Positions 57,762-64,000 of a stretch of DNA of 64,000 bases are shown piece by piece. The DNA lies in contig CAKTEE010000001.1 in the NCBI GenBank assembly GCA_934546985.1, positions 186,001 to 250,000 on the forward strand, in the 5' to 3' direction. This DNA comes from an uncultured Eubacteriales bacterium. GTDB taxonomy: Bacteria > Bacillota > Clostridia > Oscillospirales > Acutalibacteraceae. A model generated the notes under the pieces. The model was not told where the DNA came from and searched no databases. It worked only from the letters and a program-made list of their open reading frames with translations. Position numbers and translations under genes: made by a program. Position 1 is the first letter of the stretch. Every line of letters starts with the position of its first letter.

Positions 57762-58713
57762 CAATATGTTTGCGCAATGGGAGGAGACGCCCCGCATGCG
57801 GCAAGTAAAAGAAGATTTAGAAGCAAATATGGAAGATAAATATCTGGAATTGAAACAAGCAGGTAAAACAGAAAATGAGGCAATTGGTATTGTAATTTCT
57901 GAATTTGGAAATATTGATGAACTTTTGCAGGAGTTAAGTTTACCTGAGGAAAAACAAATGAAATCTCTTCCAGTGGTTACTGCCGCACAAGTACAGGAAT
58001 ACACTGATTTTAAGAAATGGTTTGGAAAAAAGGTTGCTTTGGGCGTTGTTCTTTGTTTTATCGCAGTTATTTCGTTAGTTTTGATTAGTACGTTAGTAGA
58101 AGAGGGAATAATATTTTCTAATTTTAGTGCAGAAGGAAAAGATATTATTGGTTTGATTCCTTTCTTTTTATTGATTGCGGCGGCAGTAGGTATTTTTATT
58201 TACAGTGGCTCCAAAGAAGAAAAGTATAAATATTTAAAGAATGATTTTTATTTGGAACCGCAAACACAGAATTTCGTGCAAAGCGGCTTGCAGGCCTTTA
58301 CTTCAACTTTCCAAAAAGCTGTGATTATCGGTGTTACTCTCTGCGTTTTATCGCCTTTGGCACTCATTTGTATTTCATCCATAAGCGGTAATGAAAATGT
58401 TATGGGGGCTGTTGGTGTGTCCGTGTTGCTGATGATGATTGCGGTTGCTGTTGCGTTATTTATTATTTCCGGTTCAATCAAAGAAAGCTATCAGATATTA
58501 CTGCAAGAATCAGAAAGCAAAAAGGAAGAAGAGGAAAAAGATAAATTGATTGGTGTAGCTGCGGCGGTTTGGTGGCCTTTGGTGGTATGCATTTTTCTCA
58601 TTTGGGGTTTCTTTTTCCACGGGTGGGGGATTTGCTGGATTGTATTTCCTATTGCGGGTCTGCTTTTTGGGGCGTTCAGTTCTGTTTGCAGTATTATAAG
58701 AAAAGGACACTAA
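57736..58713 (+). CDS. PadR-linked membrane protein with permease-prefix-like domain
   Basis: 325 residues from ATG at 57736 with AAAGGAG upstream, overlapping padR. The N-terminal 75 residues are helical and soluble (MFAQWEETPRMRQVKEDLEA, GIVISEFGNIDELLQELS), like the DUF1700/permease prefix domain. About six membrane helices follow. Such genes commonly sit beside PadR regulators and are thought to take part in envelope stress sensing; the exact role is unknown. Confidence 0.8.
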   Translation: MEVIRTYLNNMFAQWEETPRMRQVKEDLEANMEDKYLELKQAGKTENEAIGIVISEFGNIDELLQELSLPEEKQMKSLPVVTAAQVQEYTDFKKWFGKKVALGVVLCFIAVISLVLISTLVEEGIIFSNFSAEGKDIIGLIPFFLLIAAAVGIFIYSGSKEEKYKYLKNDFYLEPQTQNFVQSGLQAFTSTFQKAVIIGVTLCVLSPLALICISSISGNENVMGAVGVSVLLMMIAVAVALFIISGSIKESYQILLQESESKKEEEEKDKLIGVAAAVWWPLVVCIFLIWGFFFHGWGICWIVFPIAGLLFGAFSSVCSIIRKGH

Positions 58714-58726
58714 TATTATGAAAAAA

Positions 58727-58778
58727 TAAAACAGCCGAAAACCATGAACTTATTCATGATTCCGGCTGTTTTGTTTTT
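58727..58778. terminator. Bidirectional terminator
   Basis: AAAACAGCCG (58728-58737) pairs with CGGCTGTTTT (58763-58772), with an inner CATGAA/TTCATG stem. It overlaps the stop of the convergent HD gene. Confidence 0.88.
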
Positions 58779-59445
58779 TACATCTATTTAAAAATAGTTC
58801 AATCTGCTTTTCTTCAGCCTTTTGGTCGGTATTAGTTCGGCCCAGACGGTCGCATAAACCTAACAATGCAACTTCGTTGATATCTCCTTCATTTTTCATC
58901 TCTGTTATTTTTGCAAATGGCAGATTTTTGTTAACAAAAAGAATTTGCATATGATAACGGACTAAAAAGGAAACATCATTAATAAATTCTGAATTATCAG
59001 TAAAAAAAGACAGAAATTGCCGTGACAGTTCATATCCTTTTCTATCGTGTTCATAAGAAGTTATTTTACCTTTTCTGTTTTTGGTGGTATCGGGTTTGCC
59101 AATATCATGCAATAAGACGGCCCACATGAAAACGCGGGCGTTTTTGCTTCTATTTTTGACTTTCGCCGCTTTATCAACTACCATTAGGGTGTGAATCCAT
59201 GCGTTCCCTTCCGGATGATAAACCGGGGATTGTGGTGTTGAGTGCAGGCGGTACAGCATGTGAAAAGGGTTGCTTTTAAATACTTTGTCATTGGATGCTA
59301 ATTGAAGGTAAACAGAGGGACGTTCATCTGCCAAAAGATGATTTTCTATCAACTGAAATAATCTTATTTTATCTGCATCTGTAATTTCGTATTCATTTTT
59401 AGAAAAATCGTAGTTGTTTTTTATATCATCGTTTTGATATTTCAT
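58750..59445 (-). CDS. HD-domain phosphohydrolase
   Basis: 231 residues. HD motif residues are seen as WIHTLMVVDKAA (His85), LLHDIGKPDT (His113-Asp114), YEHDRKG (His133) and LCDRLGRTNTD later. It resembles the HD domain of tRNA nucleotidyltransferases but lacks the nucleotidyltransferase head. The probable activity is metal-dependent phosphohydrolysis of a nucleotide or RNA end. The start overlaps the stop of a 53-residue gene by four bases. Confidence 0.82.
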   Translation of the reverse strand: MKYQNDDIKNNYDFSKNEYEITDADKIRLFQLIENHLLADERPSVYLQLASNDKVFKSNPFHMLYRLHSTPQSPVYHPEGNAWIHTLMVVDKAAKVKNRSKNARVFMWAVLLHDIGKPDTTKNRKGKITSYEHDRKGYELSRQFLSFFTDNSEFINDVSFLVRYHMQILFVNKNLPFAKITEMKNEGDINEVALLGLCDRLGRTNTDQKAEEKQIELFLNRCKKQNSRNHE

Positions 59446-59603
59446 CTTTTTGTATTCGGTCCCAGGGCAACCTTTTTAGTATTATGTCCCTGGTTTATAT
59501 TACTGCCGTTGACATTTGCTGAATTTTGGATATCTGCAATTTTCTGCTGTGGGTTATCAGGGCTTTCATAAGTTCGTTTGCCGGTTTTTTTGTTTTTGGA
59601 CAC
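59442..59603 (-). CDS. Small conserved-looking basic protein, 53 residues
   Basis: GTG at 59603 lies about 7 bases after GAGGTGAT. The sequence starts MSKNKKTGKRTYESPDN and ends KVALGPNTKR, with an Asn-rich middle (NSANVNGSNINQGHN). It is hydrophilic and likely disordered. The ATGA overlap with the HD gene shows translational coupling. It may be a nucleic-acid-binding or spore-type small protein; the family is not recognised. Confidence 0.7.
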   Translation of the reverse strand: MSKNKKTGKRTYESPDNPQQKIADIQNSANVNGSNINQGHNTKKVALGPNTKR

Positions 59604-59792
59604 CGTTATCACCTCAAATAATAGTATCTGAAGTAGAAGATGAAATATACGGCTGTAAAATGAAAACGAAAATTTTCAGTAGTTGCGTATTCAGCTTCGC
59701 CAAAAGCTGGAAAAAAGCCTGAGAAGAATATGTTTATATAATGCATGGAGTAAAGGCATTTTTGCAGGATATATAGGCGTAAACAATAAACA

Positions 59793-59827
59793 AACAACGC
59801 CTGTAAATTAATACAGACGTTGTTTTT
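59793..59827 (-). terminator. Terminator after the PPC/DUF7689 gene
   Basis: AACAACGCCTGTA (59793-59805) pairs with TACAGACGTTGTT (one G-U), giving T-rich tails on both strands. Confidence 0.75.
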
Positions 59828-59835
59828 AACAAATC

Positions 59836-61323
59836 TTATTCTTCTACGCGGTCTTTAATCCAAAGTACAACTTCACCATAGCCGCTTAAACCGTTTTGCG
59901 GGTTGCTTTTCATCAGTTCACAACTGCCGCATTTAGAATATAACTCAGTTGGATTACCATTTTCATCCCATTTTGTAACTACTGCAACATGTCCGCCGTT
60001 GTAAAAAAGTGCCTGCGGATAAGCGACGGGAGTTTCGGATACGGTGTTATACTGATATCCGGGACGATCCGCCCAACTTCCAATTTTTGCGAAATAACGG
60101 TATACCGGATATGGATCAGGATATCCAATGGACCATGGCCACATCCACTGGTCTGTAACGCCGAGAGCATAAGCCATGCAGTTATATTTGGAGTTGGCAA
60201 AACCTAAAAAGCTGTGATCATTTTCATTGTTGTAATACCAAGAAGGATCGAGAGTTTCATAACGGCTTCTGGTTAAAATGGTAATGTAACCGTCAATTTC
60301 GCCGATTGCTTCTGATGAATCACTGTAGGTGAGGGTTACACGGAATTTTGGGAATGCAGATGATTCCGGTAATGCGAAAAGATCTTTTACAATATCAGCA
60401 TTTATTTTATAACAGTTTCCTAAAGGATACCAGTAGAATGCGTTTGAAATATTTTTTACAGTTCCGTTAATGACATAATCAAGGCTGATTGTAGCTGCGT
60501 CAGGCGCCGCATTAATGGAAAAAGTTCTGACTTCGCCTTGAAGAATATAGCCCTGGTTATGTGGGGAAGTGATGTAAGCATAATTGCTGTTGTCACTCAA
60601 GCTCAAGTTACAGCGTAAGGTTTCATTAGCAAAACGGTAGATGCTGACTCTAACATAATAGGTTCCTGCTGTCAAATATTTGTTGATTCTGGAAAAATTA
60701 TTTGTATTGGTATTATCAATATCATCATTGCAGGCAATCATATTATGATTGATGTCATAAAGTTCCAAGATGGTATCTTTACGGCTGATTTCTTCGCTGG
60801 TTTCAAGAACAAAATCTTTACCGCTGGGGACAACAAATTTAAATATTTTATAGTAGTTGCCGTTGCTGTCAGAGGTTACGATTGTATTACTGTTGATGGA
60901 TAAAGACTCTACGTCATTTAAAGATTCAAATATCAGACCGCAATTCAGGTTGCTGCCATTTTTGTTAATGACTTTAACGTAGTAAGTACCTGCTTCAAAA
61001 TATCTCTGGAAGGTGGAAAAAGTAGTTGAAAGAGTGGCGTCGGTGGTTAAAGTGTCATCATTCATACCAATCTGATTATGGTTTTGGTCATAAATGTACA
61101 TAACGGTGTCTGTGCTGTCAGTGCGTATTGTGGAATAAGTTTGCAGTAAATAGGAACCGGCTTGGGTTACGCTGAATTCGTACTCAACTTCATTAGAACC
61201 GGTGAGCGGATTGCTTCCTCCAAGTGTAAGGATATTGTTGGTGGATGCAGAAGCGAATGGAATTGTTGCAAGGACAATGGCAAGTGTCATGAAAATACTT
61301 GCAATTTTTTTGAATTTTGTCAT
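59836..61323 (-). CDS. Secreted protein with two PPC-like domains and a DUF7689-like papain-fold domain
   Basis: 495 residues with a signal peptide (cleavage near ASAS, residue 27). Two beta-sandwich repeats (about 30-135 and 145-245) both carry IYDQNHNQIGMNDD / LYDINHNMIACNDD and RYFEAGTYYVKV / KYLTAGTYYVRV, typical of PPC domains. After a middle domain, the C-terminal part has NCMAYALG (Cys382), WMWPWSIGYP and GHVAVVTKW (His445), a Cys-His pair like the NlpC/P60-related DUF7689. It is probably a secreted cysteine hydrolase; the substrate is unknown. Confidence 0.75.
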   Translation of the reverse strand: MTKFKKIASIFMTLAIVLATIPFASASTNNILTLGGSNPLTGSNEVEYEFSVTQAGSYLLQTYSTIRTDSTDTVMYIYDQNHNQIGMNDDTLTTDATLSTTFSTFQRYFEAGTYYVKVINKNGSNLNCGLIFESLNDVESLSINSNTIVTSDSNGNYYKIFKFVVPSGKDFVLETSEEISRKDTILELYDINHNMIACNDDIDNTNTNNFSRINKYLTAGTYYVRVSIYRFANETLRCNLSLSDNSNYAYITSPHNQGYILQGEVRTFSINAAPDAATISLDYVINGTVKNISNAFYWYPLGNCYKINADIVKDLFALPESSAFPKFRVTLTYSDSSEAIGEIDGYITILTRSRYETLDPSWYYNNENDHSFLGFANSKYNCMAYALGVTDQWMWPWSIGYPDPYPVYRYFAKIGSWADRPGYQYNTVSETPVAYPQALFYNGGHVAVVTKWDENGNPTELYSKCGSCELMKSNPQNGLSGYGEVVLWIKDRVEE

Positions 61324-61520
61324 GTTTATACCTCCTATAATTTAAAATTCGTGTATATTCTATCACTAATGTAAACTAAATACAACCTTTAAAGTGAAAA
61401 ATATCAGTTTGCGCAGTAAACTGTCAATGTTTGGGGTGTAAGTTTGTATAATTTACACTATTGATTGTGTGATATATTAACTAACGTTATGACAAGAAGT
61501 ATCCATTATTTTTTTAACCA

Positions 61521-61556
61521 TAAAAAAATTCCCCGCCACATTAGTGACGGGGAACT
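61521..61556 (-). terminator. Terminator after the chitinase gene
   Basis: TTCCCCGTCAC pairs with GTGGCGGGGAA on the minus strand, followed by seven T. Confidence 0.9.
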
Positions 61557-61575
61557 GTTATAATTGCAATGACAA

Positions 61576-63507
61576 TTATGCAATTGTGAACGTAGTGGTT
61601 TTGGAAACTTTAGAGCCGGCAGTATCGGTGCAATATACAATTAAGGTATATGTGCCGGACTGCTGAGCAGTAAAGGTGACAGAATTAGCGGAAGCATTGG
61701 CATTATTATAATGAACAAGACCGTTTTTCAGAATGAAAGTGGTGTATTTGTAGGTTCCGGTTCCGCCGGTCGCGTTGCAGGTAAAGGTAATTGCAGTGCC
61801 CTTTGGCTGTGTGCCGGTTTTGTTTGCAGTGATGCTGGTAATTGCTAATGGCTGCAATTCACCGGTAACAGTAACTGTAACTGTGGTAGAAAGATTGTCC
61901 AGCGGTGCAGTAACGTTAATTTTAGCTGTACCGGCTTTAATCGCTCTTACAGAAACGTTGCCGCTCTTATCTGTGCTGAGCTGTATACAATCACTACCGG
62001 AAGCAATTGTTGCAGTAACTGGGTTATGTACCGCTGCCGGTGTTCTTGTAGAATTGTCATAGAACTTATAAACAACATCCAAATCTTTGCTTGTGCCGGC
62101 ATTCATGGTCATGTTATTGCCTACAAGGCTTTGTACCATTGGGTTAGGCAAATCCACAGGGTTGCCGTTAGCGTCTGCGCTTGCATTGGTGTAACCGAAA
62201 GCATAGAACGGAGAACCAATATTCAGTTTGCCGGCAGGAATGCCGCGCTCTAAGAACCAGTTAACTGTGTTATCAGTGCACCATGCAGTTGGGTCATCCG
62301 GATTGTACATCGGAGAATTGTAGCCTTCCATTTTAGAAGCCCAGTTTCCGAAGTAGTCGTAAGTCATAATGTTGATGGTATCCAAGCTGTTGTAAATCTG
62401 CTGAGCATCCCAGAATGCAAGCTTTTCCGGAGCAGCCGGAGCGCATGCGGTAAGTCTTTTGTGTGTAGAGAAGTTGCTATCCAAAGCAGCGCGGAGTTCT
62501 TTAATTAAAGCAACGAAATTTGCGGTATCTTCCGGACCTGCCGGATTACCTTTATCATCTCCGCCTTCAGAACCTCTTTCTACGCCCGGATATTCCCAGT
62601 CAAGGTCGATACCGTCAAAGCCCGGGAAATCTTTCAGGAATTCAACGCAGCTGTCAATGAAGACTTTGCGGTTTGCGGGGGTAGAGGCCATTTCATGGAA
62701 CATCTGGCTTCTGGTCCAGCCGCCGATAGAAAGCATTAAAGCGACGCCGGGATGTTTTTGTTTTTCTTGCTGTACTTTGCCGAGTTGGTCAAGTGCCCAT
62801 TCATCTTGAACTGCGGATGCAACGTCTGCGCCGTATTTCTTTGCGAGAGAAGCAGTAGAAGCGCCGAAGTCAAGGTTTTCGTCCAGAGTAACAATCTTGT
62901 ATTTCGGAATAGCAATAGAGTTACGCGGGTTACCTGTTTCCGCGCTGGAATCTTTACCGCCCGTGGAGATGCCCATGAAAGCGTAGTTAATGCAGGTTAC
63001 CTGATCCCACGGAAGGAGAGAAGCATCCTGCCCCTGCGTATGGCTGGTTCCTTCTTCGCCCCATGCCATCCAGTTGCCGAAATAAGCAATAACCTGTTTG
63101 CCTTTGTCTTTCAGGTTGGTTTTCAGTTTGTTAAACATTGGGAAAGTACCGATTCTGTCGCCCTGTGCATCCCAAACGATACATCCGGCGAGGTCTTTTT
63201 CATTAATGTAATCGGTTCTTTTTTGCAGGGAACGGCTGTCTTCATATGAATAGAGCATTTTGGTTGACGGATTGTACAGCCATGGGGACTGTGCAATGAT
63301 GTCGTAGCCTTTTTTCCAGCCGGATTTTGTTTCCAAGTATTCCATCATGAAATACTGTTCGCTGGCGGTCAAGCTCTGTGACCATTGGGACAATGTGGAA
63401 TCGCTGACAGGCCTGCAATTTTCTTCAGCCGCAGAGGAGGGAAGTACAACCGAGCATCCCACCACAGCGGAAAGAAACAGTGCAAGCAGCCTTTTTTTCT
63501 TCACCAT
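61576..63507 (-). CDS. Secreted GH18 chitinase-like protein with permuted barrel
   Basis: 643 residues. Signal peptide 1-27. Catalytic motif FDGIDLDWEYPG (297-308, Glu305). Other barrel strands: KQVIAYFGNW (137-146), TCINYAF (171-177), ALMLSIGGWT (256-265), INIMTYDYFGNW (378-389) and KLNIGSPFYAFG (427-438). Strand 8 and the insertion domain, normally C-terminal, lie at 61-117: SPWLYNP, LYSYEDSRSLQKRTDYI and LAGCIVWDAQGD. A BIG2-like domain (about 490-550) and a further beta-sandwich (555-643) follow. It probably degrades chitin or peptidoglycan-like GlcNAc polymers outside the cell. Confidence 0.9.
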   Translation of the reverse strand: MVKKKRLLALFLSAVVGCSVVLPSSAAEENCRPVSDSTLSQWSQSLTASEQYFMMEYLETKSGWKKGYDIIAQSPWLYNPSTKMLYSYEDSRSLQKRTDYINEKDLAGCIVWDAQGDRIGTFPMFNKLKTNLKDKGKQVIAYFGNWMAWGEEGTSHTQGQDASLLPWDQVTCINYAFMGISTGGKDSSAETGNPRNSIAIPKYKIVTLDENLDFGASTASLAKKYGADVASAVQDEWALDQLGKVQQEKQKHPGVALMLSIGGWTRSQMFHEMASTPANRKVFIDSCVEFLKDFPGFDGIDLDWEYPGVERGSEGGDDKGNPAGPEDTANFVALIKELRAALDSNFSTHKRLTACAPAAPEKLAFWDAQQIYNSLDTINIMTYDYFGNWASKMEGYNSPMYNPDDPTAWCTDNTVNWFLERGIPAGKLNIGSPFYAFGYTNASADANGNPVDLPNPMVQSLVGNNMTMNAGTSKDLDVVYKFYDNSTRTPAAVHNPVTATIASGSDCIQLSTDKSGNVSVRAIKAGTAKINVTAPLDNLSTTVTVTVTGELQPLAITSITANKTGTQPKGTAITFTCNATGGTGTYKYTTFILKNGLVHYNNANASANSVTFTAQQSGTYTLIVYCTDTAGSKVSKTTTFTIA

Positions 63508-63905
63508 TTTGATCTCTCCCTAAGATTTAGTAAGATTTGGTATATCCTTATCAATTTTACTATAATGGAATCGCATAATCAATATAAATTCTTGGTTAAA
63601 ATTGTATTTTTGTAGATAATCACAATGACATAAGGCACTTTTCATAACAATAGAGGATGTATTACTCACATAATTGTAATATGTAATTTGAATCTTATTT
63701 GCAGCAATATAGAGTCAATTTCTGTTATACTAAAAATGGTATTGACTTCTGTTCTCGTTGAGAATATAATCAAGATAATGCAGCCGGATATTATAAGGAG
63801 TGGTTTTTATGTTAGTAGTTTTGTCTGGAATGTTTACAATAAAATAAGTATAATGAGACAACAAAACGCTTGACGGGTCTATGGGGTTGTTCTGCCCTTT
63901 TTATA
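63508..63905. other. AT-rich gap at the window end
   Basis: It holds the chitinase promoter region and a possible terminator at about 63852-63900 (AGACAAC / GTTGTTCT). AAGGAG near 63800 precedes only a 12-codon frame (ATG at 63809), not called as a gene. Confidence 0.35.
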
Positions 63906-64000
63906 TCAAAAACCTGTAACCGCGGTTTCGTTGCCGCGGTATTTTTGCGCCCATTTTTCAATGGCTGCATTTTGGCGCATAGGCGTTGAAACGTTAAAAA
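63906..64000 (-). CDS. C-terminal end of an unidentified gene
   Basis: The minus-strand frame enters from the right edge and stops at TGA 63906-63908. The last residues read NVSTPMRQNAAIEKWAQKYR and end GNETAVTGF. It is protein-like and amphipathic, but 30 residues are too few to assign a family. Confidence 0.5.
   Translation of the reverse strand, partial: FNVSTPMRQNAAIEKWAQKYRGNETAVTGF

Noticed and set aside
1..64000. CRISPR array, insertion sequence, prophage or integrative element
   Set aside because: No spaced direct repeats, transposase, integrase or phage structural genes were seen. The SGNH hydrolase has a phage-like N-terminal module but no phage neighbours.

Overview
The window reads as chromosomal DNA of a low-to-moderate GC Gram-positive of class Clostridia, most likely an Oscillospiraceae/Ruminococcaceae-type organism. 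The basis is gene content and style rather than a marker gene: two T-box leaders (cysE-cysS and alaS), strong AGGAGG-type ribosome binding sites, many TTG starts, clostridial-type HPr-like, DUF1540 and RNase M5-like proteins, a membrane pyrophosphatase and prokaryotic-type AsnA. There is no rRNA, CRISPR array, prophage or intact insertion sequence.

Layout. 1-3 kb: polyphosphate genes (ppk, cut by the window edge, and ppx). 3.3-4 kb: rsmE, then about 900 bases without an intact gene. 5.3-7.4 kb: a LysR regulator divergent from a split chromate transporter pair. 7.6-10.1 kb: feoA-feoB. 10.5-11.6 kb: an SGNH hydrolase. 11.8-15.9 kb: rpmB divergent from recA-recX-rimO-pgsA. 15.9-18.3 kb: T-box-controlled cysE-cysS. 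18.5-23.3 kb: an NfeD-like/flotillin pair behind a structured leader, then the pyrophosphatase. 23.7-27.2 kb: copZ and copA with a CsoR-type operator, divergent from an XRE-S24 regulator. 27.2-28.7 kb: tiny membrane peptides and a DUF4430/ECF S-component pair. 28.8-30.5 kb: a family 6 type glycosylase and mutY. 30.6-33.1 kb: an HPr-like protein, mtaB and three tRNAs. 33.4-41.2 kb: ComEA-like protein, polysaccharide deacetylase, CbiC-like protein, prohibitin-like protein, two cyclophilins, DUF1540 protein and a penicillin-binding protein. 41.2-49.1 kb: T-box-alaS, HIT protein, a phosphoribosyltransferase, comEC, holA and an RNase M5-like gene. 49.3-55.9 kb: DUF3592 protein, a D,D-carboxypeptidase, nitroreductase, tcdA, ychF, asnA and a hypothetical protein. 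56.2-59.6 kb: aquaporin, a PadR regulator with its membrane partner, and an HD protein with a 53-residue partner. 59.8-63.5 kb: two secreted proteins, one of them a chitinase. The last 95 bases hold the end of a minus-strand gene.

Most of the window is housekeeping: translation, tRNA modification, recombination and repair, metal handling and envelope upkeep. The strongest unusual observation is the GH18 chitinase-like protein at 61.6-63.5 kb. Its segment order looks circularly permuted: the part normally at the C-terminal end of the barrel lies at the N-terminus. Several other proteins keep the family fold but have lost an expected catalytic residue: a CbiC-like protein with Phe in place of the active-site His, a LexA-like regulator without the Lys, a ComEC with a degraded metallo-beta-lactamase motif, and an HPr-like protein without the phosphorylatable His. 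A MutY with an in-frame Cys-rich N-terminal extension, two overlapping 14-bp-phased PadR palindromes and three candidate structured RNA regions also deserve a second look. All family assignments come from reading motifs by eye; no database search was run.
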